DNA from: JAZGBC01 sp036444495
GTDB taxonomy: Bacteria; Pseudomonadota; Alphaproteobacteria; Kiloniellales; J153
Length of the DNA: 13,560 bases
Assembly (NCBI GenBank): GCA_036444495.1
Contig: JAZGBC010000109.1
Location: 1 to 13,560, forward strand
Direction: 5' to 3'
Both the position numbers and the translations under genes were made by a program. Every line of letters begins with the position of its first letter. Position 1 is the first letter of the stretch. Shown here one piece after another: positions 5,616-13,477 of the stretch. The notes under the pieces are model-generated. The model saw only the letters and a list, made by a program, of their open reading frames with translations, had not been told where the DNA came from and searched no databases.

Positions 5616-7333
5616 AGCGGCGTCCGGGGCCCTCCGGGCCGGGAGCGCGCGATGGCCCGGCTGAGCAGGATGAGCGGCAGAACCCCAACCGCGACAATGG
5701 TGAGCGAGGCGGTCGAGGCCTCGGTCAGGCGCTCGTCGGAAGCCAGGTTGTAGGCCTGTACCGCCAGGGTATCGAAGTTGAAGGGCCGCATGATGAGCGT
5801 CGCGGGCAGCTCCTTCATGACATCGACGAAGACCAGAAGCCCGGCGCTGAGCAGGCTGCCCCACATGAGCGGGGCATGGACCCGGGCCAGCGTGCCGCCC
5901 GGCCCGTGGCCCAGGCTGCGCGCCGCATCGTCCATCGAGGGCTTGACCTTGCCCAGGCTGGCCTCCACGGCGTTGAGCGAGACCGCCAGGAAGCGCACCA
6001 GATAGGCGAAGACCAGGGCCGCAATGCTGCCGGTCAGCAGGAGCCCGGTGGAGACGCCGAAGCGCGCCCGCAGCCAGGCGTCGAGCGCGTTGTCGAAGAG
6101 CGCAAAGGGGATCAGCACGCCGACCGCGATCACAGTGCCGGGCACGGCGTAACCCATGGCGGCCAGGCGGTTGGCGAAAAAGGTGACGCCGCTGGGCCTG
6201 AGGCGTAACCCATAGGCCATGACCACGGCGAGCAGCACGGCCAGGATCGCCGTCACCGTGGCCAAGGTGAAGCTATTGAAGGCCAGGCGGGCGAAGCGCA
6301 CGCCGAACTGGGCATCGCCCGCCTCCATCGACATGGCCAGCAACACCCCAGCCGGCAGCAGGAAGCCGAGCACGACGGGCAAGGCGCAGAACAGGGTGGC
6401 GAGCGTCGCGCGCCAGCCCTTGAGCTCATGGCTGGGCAGGTGCTGGTAGCGGCCCGAGGTGTGGTAGTAGCGCGCCGTGCCGCGGCTCCAGCGTTCCAGC
6501 AACAGCACCAGCAGGACAAATCCAAGAAGCGCCGCCGATAGCTGGGCGGCAGCCACCCGGTCGCCCATGGAGAACCAGGCGCGCACGATGCCCGTCGTGA
6601 AGGTCTGCACGCCGAAGAACGACACGGTACCGAAGTCGGCGATCGTTTCCATGAGGGCGAGTGCCATGCCGCCGGCCACCGCCGGCCGCGCCAAGGGCAG
6701 GGCGACGCGGAAGAAGCTGCCCCAGGGGTTGCAGCCCAGGGTCCGGCTGACCTCGAGCGCACAGACCGACTGCTCCATGAAGGCCGCGCGGGTCAGCAGG
6801 TAGACGTAGGGGTAGAGCACCAGGATCAGCATCACGATAGCCCCGCCGAGCGAGCGAATCTCGGGAAACCAGTAGTCGCGTGCACCCCAGCCGGTGGCCT
6901 CGCGCAGAAGGCTCTGCACCGGCCCGGCGAACTGCAGAAAGTCCGTGTAGGCGTAGGCCATGACATAGGCCGGCACGGCCAGCGGCAGGATGAGGGCCCA
7001 TTCGAAGATGGGGCGCCCCGGAAAGCGGCACATGGTGACCAGCCAGGCGGTGCATACGCCGCCGATGGAAACCCCCACACCCACGCCCACGACCAGCCAG
7101 AGCGTATTGGCGACGTAGTCGGGCAGGACGGTGTCGGCCAGGTGCTGCCAGGTCCCCTGGCTAGGTACGAAGACGTTGATCAGCACGCTGAACACGGGGA
7201 CGGTGAACAGGGCAGCGATCAGGAGCGCCGCCCAGGCCAGCGGGCCGCGCCGCCGGGTCGGCCGCAAAAGCCTGCGCCCGGGCCGGATCGGCAGGGGGCC
7301 TTTGGGTGGGCTCTGTTGGGCGGCCTCGGCCAT
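5612..7333 (-). CDS. Fe3+ ABC transporter permease, fused two-domain (FbpB/FutB family)
   Basis: A 573-residue inner-membrane permease made of two fused permease halves, about six membrane segments each, typical of ferric-iron importers. Hydrophobic stretches start at about residue 31 after a basic, Pro/Arg-rich cytoplasmic N-terminus. Each half carries an EAA-type ATPase-contact loop: about 193-220 (EVSRTLGCNPWGSFFRVALP) and about 465-495 (DDAARSLGHGPGG...HAPLMWGS). Length fits the family (about 550-700). It is assigned to iron rather than thiosulfate or spermidine mainly because it adjoins a Fur-controlled FutA-like binding protein. The ATG at 7333 has only a poor Shine-Dalgarno (GAG about ten bases upstream). 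The gene runs toward the binding protein gene, and both end inside the same CTAG. No FbpC-type ATPase gene is in the window, and no Fur box was seen upstream of this gene. Confidence 0.9.
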   Translation of the reverse strand: MAEAAQQSPPKGPLPIRPGRRLLRPTRRRGPLAWAALLIAALFTVPVFSVLINVFVPSQGTWQHLADTVLPDYVANTLWLVVGVGVGVSIGGVCTAWLVTMCRFPGRPIFEWALILPLAVPAYVMAYAYTDFLQFAGPVQSLLREATGWGARDYWFPEIRSLGGAIVMLILVLYPYVYLLTRAAFMEQSVCALEVSRTLGCNPWGSFFRVALPLARPAVAGGMALALMETIADFGTVSFFGVQTFTTGIVRAWFSMGDRVAAAQLSAALLGFVLLVLLLERWSRGTARYYHTSGRYQHLPSHELKGWRATLATLFCALPVVLGFLLPAGVLLAMSMEAGDAQFGVRFARLAFNSFTLATVTAILAVLLAVVMAYGLRLRPSGVTFFANRLAAMGYAVPGTVIAVGVLIPFALFDNALDAWLRARFGVSTGLLLTGSIAALVFAYLVRFLAVSLNAVEASLGKVKPSMDDAARSLGHGPGGTLARVHAPLMWGSLLSAGLLVFVDVMKELPATLIMRPFNFDTLAVQAYNLASDERLTEASTASLTIVAVGVLPLILLSRAIARSRPGGPRTPL

Positions 7334-7726
7334 TTCTGCTGCTCGCGGATTGCCGCAATTGGGGGACTCGGCGCGAAGGGTTAACAGGCGGAGGCGGCGC
7401 GGGCAATGCCCCGAACCCTTTCCCTGGACGGCATGGGAGCCCGGCCAAGCGCAAAGATTTTGGAGAATTATGGCCGCCCGAAGGGCTCGGCCCAGCCCGT
7501 GTTCCGGGCCGCGATTCCTCTCGGGCAGAAGCGCACGTGACGGATGAAGGCGGGGTCCGAACTTCCCGTTCCAGCGCCTGAATCCCGCCTGATTCCGGGG
7601 GCCTGACGAGGCAGAGTAAGGGAGTTTTAATCTCTTTTTGTCACTCTGTTGCCGACCTGTAGGGGCTTGGTTAACGCCTGTCGGAAACGTTCTCCACCCG
7701 CGGAAGACGGGCTGTCGGGGTGTCTC
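7334..7726. other. Divergent spacer between permease and cheA, no gene seen
   Basis: This gene-free stretch of 393 bases must hold the promoters for the permease (minus) and the che operon (plus). A nested inverted repeat lies at 7376-7420: AAGGGTT/AACCCTT arms around GGGC-AAT-GCCC (7401-7411). CAGAGT/ACTCTG (about 7612-7647) flank a T-rich segment before cheA. I found no convincing sigma70, sigma28 or sigma54 promoter, no Fur box and no CtrA box. An open frame extends upstream of cheA to 7649, but its 26 extra codons do not look like chemotaxis kinase sequence. Confidence 0.4.
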
Positions 7727-10468
7727 ATGGATGATTTACTGAGTGAATTTCTGACCGAAACCAACGAAGGCTTGGCGGTTCTTGACGTTGAGTTGGTCAA
7801 ACTCGAACAGAATCCCAACGACGAGGAACTCCTCAGCAACATCTTCCGCTACATGCACACGATCAAGGGAACCTGCGGTTTCCTCGGTCTGCCGCGCCTG
7901 GAGTCGGTCGCCCACGCCGGTGAGAACATCCTGTGCAAGATTCGCGAAGGCGGCCTGGTCGTCACGCCCGAAGCCGTGTCCCTGATCCTGGAGTGCCTCG
8001 ATCAGATCCGGGTCATTCTCGGGGTGCTCGAAGAGACCGAAGCCGAGCCAGAAGGTGAAGATACCGACCTGATCAAACGCTTGAACGTAATGGCCGACGG
8101 CGGTGCGGAGGCCCCGGCGACCACGGCCGAAGCCGCGCCCGAAGAACCGGCGGCTGAGACAGTTCCATCGGAGGAAGTCGAGATGGATGAACTTTCCGAC
8201 CAAGCGGTCGAAGAGACTGCTGAGACCCAGGCCGCCGAGGAGGCCGCCGAGGAGAAGCCTGCCGAAGCCGCGCCACCGCCCGCCCAGGCCAATGCCGGCG
8301 GCGGCGAGGCGCCCGCCAAGGAGTCGGCGATCGCAAATCAATCGATCCGGGTCCATGTCGACCTCTTGGAGAACCTGATGACCATGGTCTCCGAGTTGGT
8401 GCTGACCCGGAATCAGCTCTTGCAGATCCTGCGCAGCCAGAAGGACAGCGAATTCGCGGCACCGCTGCAGCGTCTCAATCAGCACGTCTCCGAGCTCCAG
8501 GAAGGCGTGATGAAGACGCGCATGCAGCCCATCGGCAACGCCTGGGCCAAGCTGCCGCGCATCATTCGCGATCTGTCGCACGAGCTGGACAAGAAGATGG
8601 ACCTGGTGATGAAGGGCGCGGAAACCGAGCTCGACCGCCAGGTGCTCGATCTCATCAAGGATCCCCTGACCCACATGGTGCGCAACTCCGCCGATCACGG
8701 CCTGGAGCCCAACGCGGACCGCGTCAAGCTGGGCAAGCCCGAGGTCGGTAAGGTTACCCTCAACGCCTATCACGAGGGCGGCCATATCATCATCGAGATC
8801 GCCGACGACGGGCGCGGCCTGCCGGTCGAGAAGATCAAGAAAAAGGTGATCGAGAACGGCTTGGCCACCGAGGCCGAGCTCGAATCCATGGGCGAGCAGC
8901 AGATCCAGCGCTTCATTTTCAAGCCCGGCTTCTCGACGGCCACGGCGGTCACCTCGGTTTCCGGCCGCGGCGTCGGCATGGACGTGGCGCGCACCAATAT
9001 CGAAATGATCGGCGGCACGATCGATCTCAACTCGGTCGAAGGGCGGGGCACGACCTTTATCATCAAGATTCCGCTGACCCTGGCGATCGTCTCGGCGTTG
9101 ATCGTCGAGTGCGCCGGTGACCGCTTCGCCATCCCGCAGATCAGCGTGCTCGAGCTGGTCCGCGCCTCATCCAACTCCGAGCACACCATCGAGCGCATCA
9201 ACGACACCCCGGTGCTGCGTCTGCGCAACCGGTTGCTTCCGCTGGTCAGCTTGCGCGAGCTCATGAAGCTCGATGATGTGGCGCATGAACCTCTGCCCGA
9301 AGGCGAAGGGCCGAGCGCCGAGGCCCCGGAGGGGACGGCGGCTGAATCGATGGACGAGTCTGCCGATACAGATAAATCGCTCCGCGATGACCTCTTCATC
9401 GTGGTGACCCAGGTCGGCAGCTACACCTTCGGGATCATCGTTGACCGCGTGTTCGACACCGAGGAGATCGTGGTCAAGCCGGTCGCCAAGATCCTGCGAG
9501 ACATTCAGCTGTTCTCCGGCAATACGATCCTGGGCGACGGCAGCGTCGTGATGATCCTGGATCCAAACGGGATCGCCGCGGCCACCGGTGAAGTCGAGCT
9601 GGCCGAGGAGAATGCCGAGGCCGCAGCCGAAAGGCAGGCCGGGCGAGGCGATGAGGCCGTGGCCATGCTTGTCTTCAGGGCAGTGTCCGAGGCCCCCAAG
9701 GCGGTACCCTTGGCGCTTGTCGCGCGGCTCGAAGAGATCCAGCTCGCCGAGATCGAGCGCTCGAACGACCAATCGGTCGTGCAGTACCGCGGACAGCTCA
9801 TGCCGCTTATCCAGATGGAGGGCGCCGAGGAACTGGGCTCGGAAGGGCGCCAGCCGGTCATTGTGTTCTCTGACCGCGACCGCTCCATGGGCCTGGTGGT
9901 CGACGAGATCGTCGATATCGTCGAGGACAGCCTCAACGTCGAGCTGACCGCCAGCCGGCAGGGTTATGTCGGCAGCGCCGTCATCGCCGAGAAGGCCACC
10001 GATGTGGTCGACGTGACCTATTATCTGACCCAGGCCTTCCAGGATTGGTTCGGCAGCGAGGCGGCCGAATCCTTTGGCGAAAACGAACACAGCCGGATCC
10101 TGCTGGTCGACGACTCGCCCTTCTTCCGCAATCTCCTCTCCCCGCTGCTCTCGGTAGCCGGTTACGAGGTGATCTGCGTGGAGAGCGCCAAGGCCGCGCT
10201 CGAGCTTTGCGAGGAAGGCGAGAAATTCGATCTGATCGTCTCGGACATCGAGATGCCGGAAATGAACGGTTTCGACTTCGCGCAAGAGGTCAAGAACAAT
10301 ACGCCCTGGGCCAGCGTCCCGATGGTGGCACTATCCGCTTTCGCTACGCCCAAGGATTTGGCCCGCGGCCGTGAGGTCGGCTTCAAGGACTATGTAGCGA
10401 AGAACGACCGGGATGCCTTGCTCCGGGCGTTACAGGAAACCCTGGCCGAGTTGAGAGGTGCGGCATGA
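7727..10468 (+). CDS. cheA: Hybrid chemotaxis histidine kinase CheA with two CheW-like domains and a C-terminal receiver
   Basis: A 913-residue kinase that autophosphorylates in receptor arrays and passes phosphate to CheY and CheB. Domains in order: Hpt/P1 with phosphoacceptor His44 (YMHTIKG); an acidic Ala/Pro/Glu-rich linker (about 124-201) where a P2 domain would sit, with no P2 recognisable; P3 dimerisation helices from about 207; P4 ATPase with N-box near His316 (HMVRNSADHGLE), the DDGRGLP box and GRGVGMD near 412-418; P5 CheW-like regulatory domain (about 455-615) with an acidic insert near 515-553; a second CheW-like domain (about 645-775); and a receiver (about 790-908) with acidic pair D795/D796 and phosphoacceptor D840. 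The ATG at 7727 is preferred over the 26-codon upstream extension because MDDLLSEFLTET is the usual CheA opening. It overlaps cheW by ATGA. Hybrid CheA proteins of this kind occur in Rhodospirillales Che1 operons, as I recall. Confidence 0.94.
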   Translation: MDDLLSEFLTETNEGLAVLDVELVKLEQNPNDEELLSNIFRYMHTIKGTCGFLGLPRLESVAHAGENILCKIREGGLVVTPEAVSLILECLDQIRVILGVLEETEAEPEGEDTDLIKRLNVMADGGAEAPATTAEAAPEEPAAETVPSEEVEMDELSDQAVEETAETQAAEEAAEEKPAEAAPPPAQANAGGGEAPAKESAIANQSIRVHVDLLENLMTMVSELVLTRNQLLQILRSQKDSEFAAPLQRLNQHVSELQEGVMKTRMQPIGNAWAKLPRIIRDLSHELDKKMDLVMKGAETELDRQVLDLIKDPLTHMVRNSADHGLEPNADRVKLGKPEVGKVTLNAYHEGGHIIIEIADDGRGLPVEKIKKKVIENGLATEAELESMGEQQIQRFIFKPGFSTATAVTSVSGRGVGMDVARTNIEMIGGTIDLNSVEGRGTTFIIKIPLTLAIVSALIVECAGDRFAIPQISVLELVRASSNSEHTIERINDTPVLRLRNRLLPLVSLRELMKLDDVAHEPLPEGEGPSAEAPEGTAAESMDESADTDKSLRDDLFIVVTQVGSYTFGIIVDRVFDTEEIVVKPVAKILRDIQLFSGNTILGDGSVVMILDPNGIAAATGEVELAEENAEAAAERQAGRGDEAVAMLVFRAVSEAPKAVPLALVARLEEIQLAEIERSNDQSVVQYRGQLMPLIQMEGAEELGSEGRQPVIVFSDRDRSMGLVVDEIVDIVEDSLNVELTASRQGYVGSAVIAEKATDVVDVTYYLTQAFQDWFGSEAAESFGENEHSRILLVDDSPFFRNLLSPLLSVAGYEVICVESAKAALELCEEGEKFDLIVSDIEMPEMNGFDFAQEVKNNTPWASVPMVALSAFATPKDLARGREVGFKDYVAKNDRDALLRALQETLAELRGAA

Positions 10469-10956
10469 GCGACCAAGCCGAATTGATTAAATCGAGGAGC
10501 GCTGGCGCCGTCTCGAATGAGGCGGTTGAGTTCGTGACTTTTGTCATCGCAGGTCAGCTCTTCGGAATTCCAGTCCTCCAAGTGCAGGACGTGTTGAGCA
10601 CCTACAAGATTACCCGCATTCCCTTGGCTCCGCCCGAGATCGTGGGCTCGCTCAACCTGCGCGGCCGAGTGGTCACGGCGATCGATGTGCGCCTGCGCCT
10701 AGGATTGCCGCCACGGGAAGAGGGTGAGAACCACATGAGCATCGTTGCCGAGTGCGAGGGCGAGCTCTACAGCCTGATGGTGGATTCCGTCGGCGAGGTT
10801 TTAGCCCTGTCGCAGGAGGGCTACGAGCGTAACCCACCGACCCTCGATCCCAAGTTCCGGACCTATTCCGATGGTATTTACCGCTTGGACGGGCAGCTTC
10901 TCGTGGTCCTCGACGTTATTCGCCTCCTCGACTACGAGCGCTCGGACGCAGCTTAG
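10465..10956 (+). CDS. cheW: Chemotaxis coupling protein CheW
   Basis: A 163-residue scaffold that links receptors to CheA. After a short variable N-terminus the CheW fold begins at FVTFVIAGQLFGIPVLQVQD, with the conserved IPLAPPEIVGSLNLRGRVV segment (about residues 52-70), whose NLRG turn contacts receptor and kinase, and the ID motif that follows. Length is standard. The start codon overlaps the cheA stop in ATGA, so the two should be translated together in matched amounts. It is the third CheW-like fold encoded by the operon, besides the two in CheA. A strong intercistronic hairpin follows its stop. Confidence 0.95.
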   Translation: MSDQAELIKSRSAGAVSNEAVEFVTFVIAGQLFGIPVLQVQDVLSTYKITRIPLAPPEIVGSLNLRGRVVTAIDVRLRLGLPPREEGENHMSIVAECEGELYSLMVDSVGEVLALSQEGYERNPPTLDPKFRTYSDGIYRLDGQLLVVLDVIRLLDYERSDAA

Positions 10957-10973
10957 GACGAGAACTGGACAGT

Positions 10974-10990
10974 GCCGCGCACGGCGCGGC
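10974..10990 (+). promoter_or_regulatory. Intercistronic hairpin between cheW and cheY
   Basis: GCCGCGC (10974-10980) and GCGCGGC (10984-10990) form a perfect 7-bp all-GC stem with an ACG loop, in the 98-bp gap between cheW and cheY, the only sizeable gap in the operon. There is no T-tract after it, so it is not a standard terminator. It may stabilise or partition the mRNA. Confidence 0.5.
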
Positions 10991-11054
10991 CAGGATTGGG
11001 AAATCCCGCCGGTAATCGAAGTTTAAGGATGTAGGAATCGTTTCGGAGTATTCC

Positions 11055-11420
11055 ATGAAGACCTGTCTGATAGTCGACGACTCAAAAGTTGTCCGCATGG
11101 TGGCCAAGAAGATTCTTGAAGGTCTGAACTTCGAGACCTTCGAGGCCGAGGACGGGCAGCAAGCGCTCGACGCCTGTATGCAGCAGATGCCGAACGTCGT
11201 TCTTCTCGACTGGAACATGCCGGTCAAGAGCGGCATCGAATTCCTGCGTGAGTTACGGGAGATGGAGGGGGTGGAGCAGCCGGTGGTCGTTTTTTGCACT
11301 ACCGAAAACGACATGGATCACATTCAGGAAGCGATTACCGCTGGTGCAAACGAATACATTATGAAGCCGTTCGACAGCGAAATCATTGAGTCCAAGTTCA
11401 TCCAGGTCGGGCTCCTTTGA
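11055..11420 (+). CDS. cheY: Single-domain response regulator CheY
   Basis: A 121-residue stand-alone receiver that accepts phosphate from CheA and signals to the flagellar motor or another target. All key positions are present: acidic pair D8/D9 (IVDDSK), phosphoacceptor D52 (LLDWNMP), the switch Thr pair T82/T83 (FCTTEN) and Lys104 (YIMKPF). There is no output domain, and the length is typical. FCTTEND at beta-4 and the WNMP turn resemble the CheY-like regulators of alphaproteobacterial che operons. GGAG lies six bases before the ATG. It is separated from cheW by a 98-bp gap with a GC hairpin, and its TGA stop is embedded in a TTGA that could serve as an alternative start for cheB. Confidence 0.93.
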   Translation: MKTCLIVDDSKVVRMVAKKILEGLNFETFEAEDGQQALDACMQQMPNVVLLDWNMPVKSGIEFLRELREMEGVEQPVVVFCTTENDMDHIQEAITAGANEYIMKPFDSEIIESKFIQVGLL

Positions 11421-11461
11421 GCGCTTACGTCAGAATAGCGGCAAACGACAACAGGTCAGGC

Positions 11462-12559
11462 ATGACAGCAACGAGTCCCTATCGCGTGATGTTGGTTGAC
11501 GATTCCGCCGTGATCCGCGGCCTTTTCTCGCGGTTCCTGGAGGAGGATCCCGAGATCGAGGTAGTGACGACGGCTTCGAACGGGCAGATTGCAATCAATT
11601 CCCTGGTCAAGCACGACATCGAGATCGTCGTGCTGGACATCGAGATGCCCGTCATGGACGGCTTGACGGCCTTACCTCTTCTGCTCAAGGCCAGGCCCGG
11701 CGTGCAGGTCCTCATAGCCTCGACGCTGACACGCAAGAACGCGGAAGTCAGCCTGCGGGCCATGGCCGAGGGTGCGGCCGACTACGTCACCAAGCCGAGC
11801 TCGACCAGCGAGATCCACTCCGCGGAGGCCTTCAAGCGGGAGTTGACGCAAAAGATCAAGGCCCTGGCCGAAGCGGGGCGTGGCGGCCAGGTATCTCGGG
11901 CACCTCAGGCGGCAGGCCCGGCACCGGCGGCGTCAAGCAAGCCTCAGGAGTTCAAGCTGCGCAGAGCGCCCATGCAGGAGCCGAAAATCATTGCCATCGG
12001 AAGCTCCACGGGTGGCCCCCCGGCGCTGCTCAACCTCCTGCGGAACCTGGGCACCGAGGTAGATCAGCCCATCGTGATCACGCAGCACATGCCGCCGACA
12101 TTCACCTCGCTTCTGGCCGAGCATATCACCAAGGCATCCGGCAAGACCTGCAACGAGGGCAAGGACGGCGAGGCACTCCTTCCGGGGCGGATCTACATCG
12201 CGCCCGGCGACTATCACATGCTCGTCGAGCGCGACGAGAACGGTGTGGTCATCCGTCTGAACCAACAGCCGCCGGAGAATTACTGCCGCCCGGCCGTCGA
12301 CCCCATGCTGCACAGCCTGGCCGAGGTTTACGGTTCGCGCGTGATGGTGGTCATACTCACCGGTATGGGCAACGACGGGCAAAAGGGTTCCGAGACTATC
12401 GTCGGCGCCGGAGGCACGGTCATCGCCCAGGACGAGGCGAGCAGCGTCGTCTGGGGCATGCCTGGCGCCGTGGCGACGGCCGGTCTCTGCTCGGCTGTCT
12501 TGCCTCTGTCCGATATCGCACCCTACGTCCGTAAGCTCGTGGTGAGGTCTGCGGCATGA
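11462..12559 (+). CDS. cheB: Chemotaxis-specific methylesterase/glutamine deamidase CheB
   Basis: A 365-residue two-domain enzyme that removes methyl groups from receptor glutamates during adaptation, activated by phosphorylation from CheA. The N-terminal receiver (about 7-125) has an acidic pair in LVDDSAVIRG and phosphoacceptor D59 (VLDIEMPVMDG). A roughly 45-residue Ala/Pro/Gln-rich linker follows. The C-terminal methylesterase carries the catalytic triad S182 (GSSTGGP), H209 (TQHMPP) and D305 (GMGNDG). The start is uncertain. The ATG at 11462 gives MTATSPYRVMLVDDS, the usual short lead into the receiver, whereas an in-frame TTG at 11417 overlapping the cheY stop as TTGA would add 15 residues. 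Shine-Dalgarno support is similar for both (AGG 9-10 bases upstream). The stop overlaps cheR by ATGA. Confidence 0.94.
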   Translation: MTATSPYRVMLVDDSAVIRGLFSRFLEEDPEIEVVTTASNGQIAINSLVKHDIEIVVLDIEMPVMDGLTALPLLLKARPGVQVLIASTLTRKNAEVSLRAMAEGAADYVTKPSSTSEIHSAEAFKRELTQKIKALAEAGRGGQVSRAPQAAGPAPAASSKPQEFKLRRAPMQEPKIIAIGSSTGGPPALLNLLRNLGTEVDQPIVITQHMPPTFTSLLAEHITKASGKTCNEGKDGEALLPGRIYIAPGDYHMLVERDENGVVIRLNQQPPENYCRPAVDPMLHSLAEVYGSRVMVVILTGMGNDGQKGSETIVGAGGTVIAQDEASSVVWGMPGAVATAGLCSAVLPLSDIAPYVRKLVVRSAA

Positions 12560-13395
12560 ACGTCAACGACTTCGAACTGATCGCCAAGATCCTGATGGAG
12601 CGCTCCGGCTTAGCGCTCAACAAGGACAAGGCCTACTTGTTGGAGAGCCGGCTCAATCCGGTCGCCCGCAAGTGGAGCTTCGCGGGCTTTGACGAGCTGG
12701 CCCAGGCGATCCGCAGCAACATGGACGAAGCGCTTCTGGTCGATGTGACCGAGGCGATGACGACCAACGAGTCATTCTTCTTCCGTGATCAAAAGCCGTT
12801 CGAGCAATTCAGCGAGATGGTGCTGCCCTACTTGCTTGAAAATCGGGCCAGCAAGAAATCGTTCCGTATCTGGAGCGCGGCCTGTTCCTCGGGGCAGGAG
12901 CCCTATACCCTGGCCATGCTGCTCAAGGAGCAGGAGCAAAAGTTCGTCGGCTGGAATATCGAGATCCTGGCGACCGACCTGTCGAACGAAATCCTGGATA
13001 AGGCCAAGGAAGGGCTCTACTCCCAGTTCGAGGTGCAGCGCGGCCTGCCCATCCAGCTCCTGGTCAAGCATTTCAAGCAGATAGGCGACCGCTGGCAGAT
13101 CGACGAGAGCATCCGCAAGATGGTCCGGTACAAGCCCTTCAATCTACTGGACAGTCTGCAGCCGCTCGGCGCTTTCGACGTGATCTTCTGCCGCAACGTG
13201 CTGATCTATTTCGACATCCCGACCAAGACCCGTATCCTGGACAGCATGGCCGATCTCATGCCGGAAGACGGTTTCCTTTATCTGGGCGGGGCGGAGACGG
13301 TGCTGGGCACCACCAAGCGGTTCCAGATCGTCACCGGCCAGCGGGGCATCTACAGCCTGACACCCGAGGCCGAGGCGACCGCCAAGGCAAGCTAG
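12556..13395 (+). CDS. cheR: Chemotaxis receptor methyltransferase CheR
   Basis: A 279-residue S-adenosylmethionine-dependent enzyme that methylates receptor glutamates and opposes CheB. The all-helical N-terminal domain (about 1-70) ends in TTNESFFFRD (69-78), the family motif. The Rossmann-fold domain has the SAM-binding SAACSSGQEPYTLAM loop (107-121), an acidic D141 after ILAT, and the CRNVLIYFD motif toward the C-terminus. Length is typical, with no C-terminal TPR extension. The start overlaps the cheB stop in ATGA, so the two antagonistic enzymes are translationally coupled. It is the last gene of the operon; a rho-independent terminator lies 128 bp after its stop. Confidence 0.95.
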   Translation: MNVNDFELIAKILMERSGLALNKDKAYLLESRLNPVARKWSFAGFDELAQAIRSNMDEALLVDVTEAMTTNESFFFRDQKPFEQFSEMVLPYLLENRASKKSFRIWSAACSSGQEPYTLAMLLKEQEQKFVGWNIEILATDLSNEILDKAKEGLYSQFEVQRGLPIQLLVKHFKQIGDRWQIDESIRKMVRYKPFNLLDSLQPLGAFDVIFCRNVLIYFDIPTKTRILDSMADLMPEDGFLYLGGAETVLGTTKRFQIVTGQRGIYSLTPEAEATAKAS

Positions 13396-13477
13396 ATCGG
13401 CTCTAGCCTTCACCGGCTTTGGTGACGCTTTGACGGGGCTGCGGCGAATTCGCCCGATGGCCCCGAATTTCTTCGGC

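Noticed and set aside
4401..5864. Open frame of 487 codons on the minus strand opposite the Fe3+ binding protein
   Set aside because: The plus-strand gene has a signal peptide, binding motifs and a ribosome site. The minus-strand product is compositionally biased and crosses into the permease gene in another frame.
7632..7658. Possible sigma28 flagellar promoter (GCCGACCT as -10) before cheA
   Set aside because: The -10 matches only partly, and the segment 11 bases upstream (CTCTTTTT) matches the TAAAGTTT -35 at three of eight positions.
7649..7726. 26-codon upstream extension of cheA, considered as a membrane-anchoring N-terminus like the alternative CheA1 start reported in Azospirillum
   Set aside because: The extension is short, Cys/Arg/Pro-rich and has no hydrophobic segment, and there is no open frame further upstream in the same frame that would encode membrane helices.
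9167..10285. 372-codon open frame on the minus strand within cheA
   Set aside because: It is antisense to the P5, CheW-like and receiver domains, which are clearly coding on the plus strand.
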